DNA of 64,000 nucleotides, from NCBI RefSeq assembly GCF_029428675.1, contig NZ_JAJNEL010000001.1, positions 62,001 to 126,000 of the forward strand, read 5' to 3'. Shown here piece after piece: positions 45,467 to 54,214 of this stretch (positions are counted from its first letter, which is position 1; each line of letters opens with the position of its first letter). The notes beneath the pieces are model-generated. The model was not told the origin of the DNA. It searched no databases and was given only the letters and a program-made list of their open reading frames with translations. Made by a program: the position numbers and the translations under genes. Source of the DNA: Streptomyces sp. JH14 (lineage in GTDB: Bacteria; Actinomycetota; Actinomycetes; Streptomycetales; Streptomycetaceae).

Positions 45467-46981
45467 ATGACGTCCGTGCACGAGACGGCGCCGCCCGTAC
45501 CCATGCGGCGGGGCGGCCGGGGCGAGCAGGTCCAGCCGCCCGCGAGGCCGATGTCCTGGGCGATGCTCTCGCGGGCGCTGGCCGTGCCGCTCATTCTGGG
45601 GCTGGTCTGCTTCCTGCCCGCGGTGATCGCCGCCCAGCCGGGCACAGGCGTCCGGGACAACGCCTACTGGCTGCAGCTCGTGCTGACCTGCTACGCGGGG
45701 GCACGGCTGGCCACGATGATCCTGTCCACCGCACGCCGGCTCCTGCAGGGCGTCTTCTGGATGTTCGTGTACATCGCCATGGGGGTCGCGCCGTTCGCCC
45801 AGGCGGTCATCGGGCAGACCCCGACGCCCGTGGTGGGGCCCCGGTCCGACCTGGTGACGGCGATCTCGCTGATCCTGGTGGGCTGCGCGGCCTTCGACCT
45901 CGGGGCGCTGCTCGCGTCCCGGCGGCCGCTGCGCCGTCGTTCGGCGGCGCGCAGCACCGGCGGCCCTGCCACCGCGAACCGGATCCGGCTCCGGCTGCTG
46001 GTGCTGCTCGCGTTCGCGGCGAGCGGGTACTACATCCTGAAGCTCGGCGGGCCCGCCATCTTCTTCACCAGCCGCCAGGAGATCAGCGCCTCGGTCGCGG
46101 TGAGTTCGGTCGCCACATCCGAGTCCAATGTGGGTTCGGCCTTCCTCAAGGGGTTCGGCACGGTCCCCGCGCTGCTGGCGCTGCTCTTCTACACCCGTCG
46201 CCTGGTGACCTCGCGGCGGGCCCGGCGCTCCCCCTCGACGGTCCTGGTCTGGATTGCGCTGGCGATCCTGAACGTCATCGTCAACAACCCGGTCTCCAAT
46301 GCCCGTTACTGGTTCCTGACGGTGCTGGTCTCGTTGCTGTTCACCGCGTTCCCGAGCAGCGCCGCGATGTACCGGTCGGTGCTCGCGATGGGGGTGGTGG
46401 GGGCGCTGGTGCTGTTCCCGTACGCGGACCGGTTCCGGTACGACGACGCGGGGTACCACCCGGTGCAGTCGTCGTCGGTGTTCGAACCGCTGGCGACGAA
46501 GGACTACGACCAGACGGTGATGTTCGCCAACACCATCTCCTGGGTCGGCACCCGCGACCACACCTACGGCCGCCAGCTCGCGGGCTCCGCGCTGTTCTTC
46601 GTGCCACGGGCGGTGTGGAGCGGCAAACCGGAGGACACCGGGGTCCGGGTCGGCCAGTGGATGGGGATGAACATGACCAACCTCTCCGCCCCGCTGTGGA
46701 CCGAGCTCTGGGTGGATTTCGGTGCGCCGGGGATGATCGGCGGTCTGGCGCTGATCGGGTACGCCGCCGCCCGCACCGACCGCCGTTACGCGCGTGCCGT
46801 CTCCCGGGACGGCCCCGGGCCGGGCAGTGTGCTGGCGATCGCGGCGCCGCTGATCGCCGGGTACGCCTTCATCCTGCTGCGTGGACCGCTGCTGCAGTCC
46901 GTCGGGAAGCTGGCCATCGGGGCCCTGTGTCTGCTCCTGGTCACGAGCTTCAGTGGCCGGAGCGGACGGCGGGCACGCTGA
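45467..46981 (+). CDS. Wzy-like oligosaccharide repeat-unit polymerase
   Basis: A 504-residue integral membrane protein, MTSVHETAPPVPMRRGG, with about twelve membrane helices. A large extracellular loop (about 310-400) contains DQTVMFANTISWVGTRDHTYG and FFVPRAVWSGKPEDTGVRVG, the pattern of O-antigen polymerase-like proteins; NNPVSNARYWFLTV precedes it. It would polymerise lipid-linked units outside the membrane. GGGGGGCGA precedes ATG; a GTG 30 bases upstream is an alternative. The last 32 bases overlap the end of the convergent flippase gene. Confidence 0.85.
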   Translation: MTSVHETAPPVPMRRGGRGEQVQPPARPMSWAMLSRALAVPLILGLVCFLPAVIAAQPGTGVRDNAYWLQLVLTCYAGARLATMILSTARRLLQGVFWMFVYIAMGVAPFAQAVIGQTPTPVVGPRSDLVTAISLILVGCAAFDLGALLASRRPLRRRSAARSTGGPATANRIRLRLLVLLAFAASGYYILKLGGPAIFFTSRQEISASVAVSSVATSESNVGSAFLKGFGTVPALLALLFYTRRLVTSRRARRSPSTVLVWIALAILNVIVNNPVSNARYWFLTVLVSLLFTAFPSSAAMYRSVLAMGVVGALVLFPYADRFRYDDAGYHPVQSSSVFEPLATKDYDQTVMFANTISWVGTRDHTYGRQLAGSALFFVPRAVWSGKPEDTGVRVGQWMGMNMTNLSAPLWTELWVDFGAPGMIGGLALIGYAAARTDRRYARAVSRDGPGPGSVLAIAAPLIAGYAFILLRGPLLQSVGKLAIGALCLLLVTSFSGRSGRRAR

Positions 46982-48194
46982 CCGGTGTGCGCTCCGGTGC
47001 GCTGCGGCGGCGCAGCCCGGCCACGCGGATCCAGGTCGCGGCCGCCTTGCAGGCGGATCCCAGGCAAAGGCCCCATGCTGCGCCGGGGACGCCGCCGAGT
47101 ACGTAGCCACCGGCCAGAAAGGCGACGGAGGCGAGCGAGAACACCACCTGAATGGTGAGGGTGGTGCGCGGGTCGAGCATGCGCAGGGCCAGCAGACCGC
47201 AGGTGCCCACGGCCATCGCCGTGTACTGGCTGCCGGTCGCCGGCAGCAGGGCGGACGCGGCCGGCCAGGTGTCGCCGAGCAGATGGCGGCCGACCCCGTC
47301 GGGCAGCAGTGCGAGCGCGGTGGCCCAGGCTGCCGCGGTCACCGCCAGAGCCGCGGCCAGGCCCGCGGTGGCGCGTATCCGCCGACGCTCGGAGGCAAGC
47401 CGTCCGAGCAACGGCGGGCCGAAGCTGGTGGCGGAGGTGAACAGCACGTTGAGCGGTCCGAAGAGTGTGGTCGCGCCGCGCAACGCCCCCACCACCAGCG
47501 GGTTGCCGAACACGCCGAGGCCAAGGACGGAGAGCTGACTGGTCGCGTTCCCCACGCCGAATTCGACGACGAACCGCTGCCCGAGGTGTCCTCGCCTCGT
47601 CAGGACCCGCAACTGCACTGGGACGTGCGCCACATGGCGGCGCACCAGGGCGGCGGACAGCAGGAGGGCGGGCAGGGCGGAGAGTCCCCAGACGGCGACG
47701 AGCCGCGCCGCCGAGGCGCCGTGCGGCTGGACGGCCAGGGTGCCCAGCACGCACACCAGCCTCAGCACGTCGGACGCCAGCGCCAGGTGCGGCAGATGCA
47801 GGGTGGAGAAGGCGTATCGCATGGCGTCCTGCCCGAGGACGACGGGCAGGACGAGACCCAGCATCAGCAGGGCGCGGGCGGTGTCTCCGGGCACGAACAG
47901 ACAGACCGCAGCGAGCAGCGCGCCCAGCACCGACGCGACGAGCAGAGTGAAGGCGACCGCCGACCGACAGGCGGTGCGCACCTCGTCGCGCTCGCCGCGC
48001 CTCAGCACGAGCGGCTGCCCGGTGTAGGCGCCGGAGATGCCCAGCAGCACCGTGAAGACCAGATAGACCGCGGAGAAGCGGGCGAAACCGTCGACGGTGG
48101 AGAGCCGGGCGGCGGCCACCAGCACCAGGATGTTGGTGAGGGCCGCCACCCCTTGGTCCGCCACGGAGCTGACGATCGCGGTGCGTGCCTTCAC
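46950..48194 (-). CDS. Wzx-like polysaccharide flippase
   Basis: A 414-residue membrane protein from GTG (VKARTAIVSSVADQGVAAL) with about twelve helices in the MOP/Wzx pattern (TNILVLVAAARLSTVDGFARFS, LVVGALRGATTLFGPLNVLF, LGGVPGAAWGLCLGSACKAA). It would move lipid-linked repeat units across the membrane. The start overlaps the stop of the Wzz-kinase gene by 4 bases, so both are made from one transcript; the 3' ends of this gene and the polymerase gene overlap. Confidence 0.85.
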   Translation of the reverse strand: MKARTAIVSSVADQGVAALTNILVLVAAARLSTVDGFARFSAVYLVFTVLLGISGAYTGQPLVLRRGERDEVRTACRSAVAFTLLVASVLGALLAAVCLFVPGDTARALLMLGLVLPVVLGQDAMRYAFSTLHLPHLALASDVLRLVCVLGTLAVQPHGASAARLVAVWGLSALPALLLSAALVRRHVAHVPVQLRVLTRRGHLGQRFVVEFGVGNATSQLSVLGLGVFGNPLVVGALRGATTLFGPLNVLFTSATSFGPPLLGRLASERRRIRATAGLAAALAVTAAAWATALALLPDGVGRHLLGDTWPAASALLPATGSQYTAMAVGTCGLLALRMLDPRTTLTIQVVFSLASVAFLAGGYVLGGVPGAAWGLCLGSACKAAATWIRVAGLRRRSAPERTPVSVPAVRSGH

Positions 48195-49885
48195 CTGCGG
48201 GCTGCGGGGGTGTCGAAGGTGCGCAGGCCCAGCGTCTCGGTGGGGTCGCCGGTGTGTTCCGGGCCCTCGGATCCGCCGCGGCCGGCCTGGCCGTCGTTGC
48301 CGGGCCGGCCCTCGCCGCTGCGGCGCCGGCCCGCCTTCTTCTTCCGGGACCTGCGCTCCAACCGGCTCCGGCCCGGGTGCAGCAGGGTACCCAGCACGGT
48401 GCCTCCGGCCGCACCGATGATCTCGCGGATCCGCTCCAGGTCGCTGCGGTGGACCTCGCGCGGATCGCAGACCACGACGACGCCCTCGACGCGGTCGATC
48501 AGCGCGACGGCGTCGGCGTACGAGAGCACGGGCGGGGCGAGCACGATGACCACGGCGCCGGGCCGGTCGGCCTCGGCGACGATGCGGCCGACCGGCGCCG
48601 AGGTCAGGGCCCGCGGCACGTTGTCCACCCGCCGACCCGCGACCAGCGTGAAGGCACCGGAGCCGGGTACGTCCACGTTGGTGCGGCTGTCCGACGGCCA
48701 TGCGCGGTCGTCGCCCACGGCGGCCCAGCGGGGCCGCCCCTGCACGGCCGGACCGAGGTCCCGGGCCAGGGCCGGCGTGCGCAGATCGGCCTCGACGAGG
48801 AGCACGTCGCGGCCCATCTCGGCGAAGGCGGCGGCCAGGTTGACCGCCGCGGCGGCGGCCGCCTCGTTGTCACCGCGCGGGGCGGTGACGAGGACACGGC
48901 GGCGCTCCTCGAACGACGGATCGTAGGCGAGCCGGAACGCCACGGCCCGGTACTCCTCGGCCAGCCGGCTGCCGCTGCGCCCGATGGCCAGCAGCGCGTC
49001 CACCGAGCCGCGCTCCCTGGGCAGGGTGCCGAGCAGCGGGGCGCCGAGCGAGCGGACCAGTTCACGGGTGGAGCGGACCGCCGGGTCGAAGACGAGACGC
49101 ACCCAGGACAGCAGCAGACCGAGCGCGAGCCCGACGACGCCACCGAGCCCGAGCAGCAGGGGCAGTCCCGCACCGCTGGGCTTCTCCGGTGCTACGGGCT
49201 TCTTGTTCAGATAGCCGGGAGTGGTGTCGAGAGCCCGCAACTCCGATATTTTGCGGCTCAGTTCGGAGATCGCGACGACCAGGTTGGCCCGGGCGCTGGT
49301 CACGTCGTCGCCACTGGTTCCGGCCGATGCGGCCAGCTTGTCGCGCTGCTCGGTGAGCGGCTTCAGCTGGGCCCGGTAGCCGTCGACCATGTTGTCGATG
49401 CTGTTCTCGGTGCGCTCACGGCGAATCTCCAGATAGGCGTCGGCAAGCGCCTCGGCCCGCTGTTTGGCGAGCGCGGGGGTGCGGCCGGTGTAGGAGAACC
49501 GCAGGACGAGCGTGTTCGGCGGGTTGGTGACCTGGAGACCGGTCAGCAGCTTCCCGACCTCCACCCGGTCGCCCCCACCGGCCAGGGACTTTGCGGCGAT
49601 GGTGCCCACGGCGTCACTGACGGCGGTCTGCCGCTCGGAGCCGATGTTGATCCCCTTGTCCGCGGAGGCGCCGGTGGCGAACGGGTCGGAGGTGGCGTTG
49701 CGCACGAACACCTCGCCGGTGGCGGTGTAGCTCGCCTCGCCGCTGAGCGCGAGCCAGCCGCCGCCGAGCAGACCGAGGACCACGCCGGTGGCGAGGAGCG
49801 CCCGGTAGCGCAGGAGCTGTCTGAACTGATCGCGCAGCAGCGCGGGTTCGTCCTGGTCCTCCAGGGCGCGGATCGGATGTGTCAT
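48191..49885 (-). CDS. Wzz chain-length regulator fused to a degenerate BY-kinase domain
   Basis: A 564-residue protein. Wzz part: membrane segment about 28-47 (ALLATGVVLGLLGGGWLAL), extracellular coiled coil (RRERTENSIDNMVDGYRAQL, TEQRDKLAASAG), second membrane segment about 240-262. The kinase-like part starts at about 270. Where active enzymes have G-x-GK-S/T, this one has VLVTAPRGDNEAAAAAAVNL (331-350): no P-loop lysine. Walker A' keeps Asp (VLLVEADLRTP), but the Walker B strand AVVIVLAPPVLSYADA lacks its Asp. The C-terminal tail (SRKKKAGRRRSGEG) is basic and has no tyrosine cluster. ATP use is therefore unlikely; a structural or polymer-length role is inferred. Confidence 0.9.
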   Translation of the reverse strand: MTHPIRALEDQDEPALLRDQFRQLLRYRALLATGVVLGLLGGGWLALSGEASYTATGEVFVRNATSDPFATGASADKGINIGSERQTAVSDAVGTIAAKSLAGGGDRVEVGKLLTGLQVTNPPNTLVLRFSYTGRTPALAKQRAEALADAYLEIRRERTENSIDNMVDGYRAQLKPLTEQRDKLAASAGTSGDDVTSARANLVVAISELSRKISELRALDTTPGYLNKKPVAPEKPSGAGLPLLLGLGGVVGLALGLLLSWVRLVFDPAVRSTRELVRSLGAPLLGTLPRERGSVDALLAIGRSGSRLAEEYRAVAFRLAYDPSFEERRRVLVTAPRGDNEAAAAAAVNLAAAFAEMGRDVLLVEADLRTPALARDLGPAVQGRPRWAAVGDDRAWPSDSRTNVDVPGSGAFTLVAGRRVDNVPRALTSAPVGRIVAEADRPGAVVIVLAPPVLSYADAVALIDRVEGVVVVCDPREVHRSDLERIREIIGAAGGTVLGTLLHPGRSRLERRSRKKKAGRRRSGEGRPGNDGQAGRGGSEGPEHTGDPTETLGLRTFDTPAARR

Positions 49886-51144
49886 CGGCGTGTTCTCCCT
49901 TGCGCGTCGTCGAGGACCTCGGTGAGCAGTGCGTCGAACCGGGCGAGGCCCGCTTCGCGGCTGAGGTGACGTGCGACGTACTCCGGTCCGCGGGCGCCCA
50001 GCGCGTCCGCCTCGGCCGGCCCGTCGACGAGTTTGCGTACGGCTGCCAGCAGTGCGCCGGGGTCCTCGGGGGCGACGAGGACCCCGGCGCCGGAGCGGCG
50101 CACCTCCTGGGCGGTGCCCCCTTCGTCGGCCACGGAGGCGACGACGGGACGGCCGGAGACGAAGTACGAGGTGAGCTTGGACGGGACGCTCATGTCGAGC
50201 ACGGACGCGCGCTGCGTCACCGCGAGCACGTCTGCCGCGGCGAGCACGTCGGTGAACTCGTCGGCGGCGGCGGGCGGCAGGAAGTCGAGGTTCGGCAGGC
50301 CCGCCGCGCGGGCCTGCAGCGCATCACGCTGGTTGCCGTCGCCCATCAGCACGATGCGCACCTCCGGGGCCAGCCGGGCCGCGTCGACGAGGACTTCGAG
50401 GCCCTGTTTGAGGCCCATGTTCCCGGAGTGCAGCACCACCGGCGTCCCTTCGCGCCAGCCGAGCCGGGCCCGGGTGGCGGCGCGTACGGCCGAAGGGCCT
50501 TCCACATGCGTCCAGTTGGGAACAAGCCGAATGCGGGACGGGTCCACGCCGTAGGCGGTGACACGGGGGACGAAGCTCTCGTGGATGACTCCGACGAGGG
50601 CGGCGGCTCGCAGCGCGTACCGCTCGGCACACGCGGCGACGGCTGCCGCCCGGCCCCCGCCCCGGATGCCGCTCTGTGCGGCGGCGGCCCCCATCAGGTC
50701 CTGTACGACGGGTATGTAGGGGACCCGATGGCGGCGGGCCAGTCGCGCACCGATGACACCGCCCGCCAGGCTCGGCAGCTGCGCTATCACCGCGTCGGGC
50801 CGCATCCCCGGCGGCGCGAGCAGACCGTGGGCGAGGACCGTGGCCTCGAACGCACCTCTGCGCACGGCGGTCTGACGGGGTGGTACATAGTGCCTTCGCC
50901 GGTGGACGGTGACACCGACACGGCTCTCCGCGGTCCGCCAGACACCCCGGTATGCGGCCTCCGTGCGCCAGGAGGGATAGTGCGGCATCCCGGTCAGAAC
51001 GTGCGTGTCGGCCCCTGACGCCGCCCAGTGCTCGGCGAGCTGAGCGGCGTACGGACCGATGCCGGTCAGCTCCGGCGCATAGTTGGTCGAGACCACAAGA
51101 AGCCTGCGGTGCTCGAACGGCTTGTGGTGATCAGCATCGGACAT
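49882..51144 (-). CDS. family 4 glycosyltransferase (WcaI-like)
   Basis: A 420-residue GT-B enzyme, MSDADHHKPFEHRRLLVVST, with GGAAGGCGA upstream. NYAPELTGIGPYAAQLAEHW and THVLTGMPHYPSW match the colanic-acid fucosyltransferase-like WcaI group, followed by IPVVQDLMGAAAAQSG, VLHSGNMGLKQGLEVLVDAA and VPSKLTSYFVSGRPVVASV. Members add sugars, fucose among them, to lipid-linked repeats, consistent with the gmd/fcl genes. Its stop overlaps the Wzz start by 4 bases, making a GT-Wzz-Wzx transcription unit. Confidence 0.9.
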   Translation of the reverse strand: MSDADHHKPFEHRRLLVVSTNYAPELTGIGPYAAQLAEHWAASGADTHVLTGMPHYPSWRTEAAYRGVWRTAESRVGVTVHRRRHYVPPRQTAVRRGAFEATVLAHGLLAPPGMRPDAVIAQLPSLAGGVIGARLARRHRVPYIPVVQDLMGAAAAQSGIRGGGRAAAVAACAERYALRAAALVGVIHESFVPRVTAYGVDPSRIRLVPNWTHVEGPSAVRAATRARLGWREGTPVVLHSGNMGLKQGLEVLVDAARLAPEVRIVLMGDGNQRDALQARAAGLPNLDFLPPAAADEFTDVLAAADVLAVTQRASVLDMSVPSKLTSYFVSGRPVVASVADEGGTAQEVRRSGAGVLVAPEDPGALLAAVRKLVDGPAEADALGARGPEYVARHLSREAGLARFDALLTEVLDDAQGRTRR

Positions 51145-51357
51145 CGGACGATCGCCTTCCCCCCGGTACACCCTCTGCTCCCTTCAAGGAACAGCCCCAA
51201 AAGTGAGCTTATCCGTTCACGTGATGCGCAAGTGGTCTTCACAGTAAGGTCATTGCACCATCAACACCGATACCGATATCCCGCAGGACCGGATGCCATG
51301 TCCGGACACCTGCATCCGGGACACGGACGTCACGTTCACCGTGGGGGGAGAGAACGG

Positions 51358-51807
51358 ATGGTGCACAGAGTCGGCTACGCGCCGGGGGTCTACGACCTGT
51401 TTCACGTAGGACACCTGAACATCCTGCGGCACGCCCGCAGCCAGTGCGACTACCTGGTGGCGGGGGTGGTCTCGGACGAGATGGCCGCACTCGCCAAGGG
51501 CCACAAGCCGGTGATTCCACTGCCCGAACGGCTGGAGATCGTACGCAGCGTGCGCTATGTGGACGCGGCGTTCGTCGAGACCGTGCCCGACAAGGTCGAG
51601 ACCTGGCAGCAGGTCAGGTTCGACGTCATCTTCAAGGGCGACGACTGGCGGGGAACGGAGAAGGGGAAGCGACTGGAGCGCGACTTCGCGGAGGTCGGCG
51701 TGGAGGTGGTCTACTTCCCGTACACCGTGCACACGTCCAGCACCCAGCTGCGCCGGGCGCTGGACACGCTCGTCAGCCCGCAGTCCGGAGCGCTTTCAGC
51801 TCCGTGA
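51358..51807 (+). CDS. TagD-like glycerol-3-phosphate (alcohol-phosphate) cytidylyltransferase
   Basis: A 149-residue enzyme, MVHRVGYAPGVYDLFHVGHL, with a GGGGGGAGA site. The nucleotidyltransferase signature HVGHLNILRHARSQCDYLV (HxGH), GVVSDEMAALAKGHKPVIPL, and GDDWRGTEKGKRLERDFAEV are complete, as is YTVHTSSTQLRR (the ISSTxxR-type loop). It makes CDP-glycerol or a related CDP-alcohol. Its last 35 bases overlap the end of the convergent CDP-alcohol phosphotransferase gene, the likely consumer of the product. Confidence 0.92.
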   Translation: MVHRVGYAPGVYDLFHVGHLNILRHARSQCDYLVAGVVSDEMAALAKGHKPVIPLPERLEIVRSVRYVDAAFVETVPDKVETWQQVRFDVIFKGDDWRGTEKGKRLERDFAEVGVEVVYFPYTVHTSSTQLRRALDTLVSPQSGALSAP

Positions 51808-52504
51808 ACCACTTGCCGAGGAACGCCACCAGAAACAGCGTGTGCACGGCGGCGAGCACGGCGTAGCCGGCACGGAACGCCGTCTCGTCGCCGAACAACA
51901 GGAACACCAGGCAGAACACCCCGTAGTCCGCGGGAAGCAGTGCCACGGCCCGCACCCGGGACACCGGAGCCGTGGCACTGCCGGCCGGCGCAGGGCGGGC
52001 GGCGGCCTTGCCGAGCTGTTCGCGCAGCAGACCGGCGCAGAAGGTGACCACGGCGACGAACAGGAAGCCCAGCGGCAGCAGCAGCCAGCCGTCACCGGGC
52101 AGTTCGAAGAACCGGTGGAACGAGATCAGCACGGCGGTGTGCACGAGAACCATCTTGGCGCAGTCCACGACATGGTCCAGCCACTCGCCGTCGGGCCCGC
52201 CCCGTCCGGTCAGCCGGGCGAGCTGCCCGTCGGCCGAGTCGAAGGCGAAGCCGACAGCCAGAGCCGCGTACACGGCGCCCGCAAGCCCCCAGGACGGGCG
52301 GACCAGCGCCACCGCCGCGAGAGCGGCGAAGGTGAATGCCGCGCTGATCAACGTGACTTGATTGGGTGTCAGTCCGCATCGATAGGCGCCCGCCGCGAGC
52401 ACGCGCCCGGCCGGGCGGTTCACGTACCGCGAGTAGAGCGACACACCCTTGGCGGTCTTCTGTGCGCCACGCAGTTCGCGCAGCACCGTGCCTGTGGATC
52501 CCAT
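51773..52504 (-). CDS. CDP-alcohol phosphatidyltransferase family membrane enzyme
   Basis: A 243-residue protein, MGSTGTVLRELRGAQKTAKG, with about six membrane helices. The family signature is present as DSADGQLARLTGRGGPDGEW followed by LDHVVD (D-x2-DG-x2-AR-x8-G-x3-D-x3-D). It transfers a phospho-alcohol from CDP onto an alcohol, or a CDP-linked lipid onto an acceptor. Its position opposite TagD at the end of the exopolysaccharide locus suggests a phosphoglycerol-type decoration or a lipid anchor rather than housekeeping phospholipid synthesis. Confidence 0.88.
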   Translation of the reverse strand: MGSTGTVLRELRGAQKTAKGVSLYSRYVNRPAGRVLAAGAYRCGLTPNQVTLISAAFTFAALAAVALVRPSWGLAGAVYAALAVGFAFDSADGQLARLTGRGGPDGEWLDHVVDCAKMVLVHTAVLISFHRFFELPGDGWLLLPLGFLFVAVVTFCAGLLREQLGKAAARPAPAGSATAPVSRVRAVALLPADYGVFCLVFLLFGDETAFRAGYAVLAAVHTLFLVAFLGKWFTELKALRTAG

Positions 52505-52635
52505 ACGCCCCCCAGCGTCCAGCCGTTAGCGCAGCGCCGGCGGAGCACCGCGGACGCTGCGGTCGGAGCCGCATCATGGCATGGAGAGCCGCCGTTGTGC
52601 GGCCACTCCCGGGGTCGGACCGGCAGACGGCCGCC

Positions 52636-53322
52636 TCAGGCGGGCGCGGACCGGCACTCGGGGTGGCCCCAGCCGTTCGGGTTCTTGGCGATCATGTCCT
52701 TGGCCGCGTAGGGCTTTCCGCAGTGGCACCGCCCGGCGAACCTGGCCCGGATGGTGGCCCCGGCGCGTGGTGCACCGGTCGCCTTCTTCGCCGCCGTGCC
52801 ACCGCCGCTCCGACTCCCGGACGCCCTGGAAGGAGCGGGCGTCGGCAGCGGCGAGCCATGCAGGGTACCGGCCGCCTGCTGCGTCACGGCAGCCTCGCTG
52901 GCCGCCTGGTCCGCCAGGGCGTTGAGCGGGTCGCCATCCACCTGGTGGGCAGGTACGTAGACGAAGGTCACGGTCCGGCCGCTGAGCAGCGCGTCGATGC
53001 GGGTCACCAGATCGCGGTTGGCCACGGGCTTTCCGGCCGAGGTCTTCCAGCCGTTGCGTTTCCACCCCGGAAGCCACTTCGTCACTGCGTTCATCGCGTA
53101 CTGCGAATCCATCCGCACCTCGATCGCCGCACCCGGGTCGGTGGACTCCAGCAGCTCCTGGAGCGCGGTGAGTTCGGCGATGTTGTTGGTGGCGGTCCCC
53201 AGCGGTCCCGCCTCCCAACGCTCGGGCCGCCCCTGTGCATCGGCCACGACCCACGCCCAGGCAGCAGGCCCCGGATTTCCCTTGGATGCCCCGTCACACG
53301 CGGCGATCATGCGCTCGTTCAT
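52636..53322 (-). CDS. rnhA: ribonuclease HI with C-terminal extension
   Basis: A 228-residue protein, MNERMIAACDGASKGNPGPA. The four carboxylates of RNase HI are Asp10, Glu50 (NNIAELTALQ), Asp72 (VRMDSQYAM) and Asp138 (LNALADQAA), with His126 in VPAHQVDGD. It cleaves RNA in RNA/DNA hybrids. After about residue 150 comes a Ser/Gly/Lys-rich linker and a short Cys-containing end (GRCHCGKPYAAKDMIAKNPN, then HPEC), which could bind zinc or nucleic acid; many actinobacterial RNase HI proteins have such tails. Confidence 0.93.
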   Translation of the reverse strand: MNERMIAACDGASKGNPGPAAWAWVVADAQGRPERWEAGPLGTATNNIAELTALQELLESTDPGAAIEVRMDSQYAMNAVTKWLPGWKRNGWKTSAGKPVANRDLVTRIDALLSGRTVTFVYVPAHQVDGDPLNALADQAASEAAVTQQAAGTLHGSPLPTPAPSRASGSRSGGGTAAKKATGAPRAGATIRARFAGRCHCGKPYAAKDMIAKNPNGWGHPECRSAPA

Positions 53323-53462
53323 GCCTCGATCATGCCAGCGCCAGGCCTGCCGGCGGACGCCCAGGCCCGACGATGACGGAGCGTGACGCTTCGGAATGCG
53401 AAGAGTCCGCGACGCTGGTTCTCTGATGGAGCCCGCTCTTCCCTAGCGTCCAAGGAGTGACG

Positions 53463-53651
53463 ATGAGCGTTGCAGGCGAAACCAGTGGCCGAGCTCAGCA
53501 GATGCGCGACAAGGCCAGGCAGATGACCGAGGCCGCGGAACGCGCAACCGACCCGGAGCAGCGTTCGCGGCTCCAGGAGAAGGCTCGGAAGCTGCAGGAG
53601 CAGAGCGAGCAGCTCAGCAACATGAGCGGCGAGACGCGCCCGCACAAGTAG
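53463..53651 (+). CDS. small coiled-coil protein
   Basis: A 62-residue protein, MSVAGETSGRAQQMRDKARQ, almost entirely helical and charged (EAAERATDPEQRSRLQEKAR, KLQEQSEQLSN). AAGGAG lies 5 bases before the ATG, which decides this start over the GTG 6 bases earlier. It is a short amphipathic coiled coil; related small proteins are widespread in Streptomyces without known function. A strong terminator follows. Confidence 0.75.
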   Translation: MSVAGETSGRAQQMRDKARQMTEAAERATDPEQRSRLQEKARKLQEQSEQLSNMSGETRPHK

Positions 53652-53662
53652 GTCCGCACCAC

Positions 53663-53711
53663 GGCCGATGGTCCGCCGCTCTGTCCATGAGTGTGCGGCG
53701 GACCATCGGCC
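53663..53711 (+). terminator. 17-bp perfect hairpin terminator
   Basis: GGCCGATGGTCCGCCGC (53663-53679) and GCGGCGGACCATCGGCC (53695-53711) pair perfectly with a 15-base loop, 12 bases after the small coiled-coil gene. Confidence 0.85.
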
Positions 53712-53885
53712 TCTGCCGTTGACCATGTCCCGGAGCGTGGTTGACCGATCACACTCCGGAGCGCGATGACCGCACTCCCACTGCATGTGCACACCGGCCG
53801 GCCATCCCCGTACCACAGCGGAACTCGCTTGCAGCGACGGGTATCTGATCTCCCGTCGTGAAGGAGTCATGTGCTCACGGGACGT

Positions 53886-54116
53886 TCAGGGCTTGCCGAC
53901 CGTGCGGACCAGCGGCGAGCCGAGCACCTGGTGACCACCGCTCGCAAGCATCCGCACCTCCCCGTCATCACTGATCTCCGCGCGTACGATCCCCGTCTCG
54001 TCCTCGTAGATGGGATAACCGCCCGCCCCCTCCCTGGCGGTGCGCCGGACGATCACGGCGTCGTCCTCGACCGCGGACGCCTGAAATACCAGCTCGTAAC
54101 TTTCCGGGTGATGCAT
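53886..54116 (-). CDS. DUF6296-like small protein
   Basis: A 76-residue protein, MHHPESYELVFQASAVEDDA, then VIVRRTAREGAGGYPIYEDE and TGIVRAEISDDGEVRMLASG. The block with YPIYEDETGIVRAEI and the GGHQ motif fit the actinobacterial DUF6296 family. GGAG lies 7 bases upstream. Function unknown. It is 98 bases from the TetR gene on the same strand; an upstream Met in a longer frame would overlap that gap and is less likely. Confidence 0.7.
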   Translation of the reverse strand: MHHPESYELVFQASAVEDDAVIVRRTAREGAGGYPIYEDETGIVRAEISDDGEVRMLASGGHQVLGSPLVRTVGKP

Positions 54117-54214
54117 GAGGGGCTCCGGACAACAATCGGCGACGGCGACCAGGCTGCCTGCGCCTTCCATTGTCACCCACACCCGCGAGCCATGCCCGAA
54201 AAGTCCCGAAGGCC

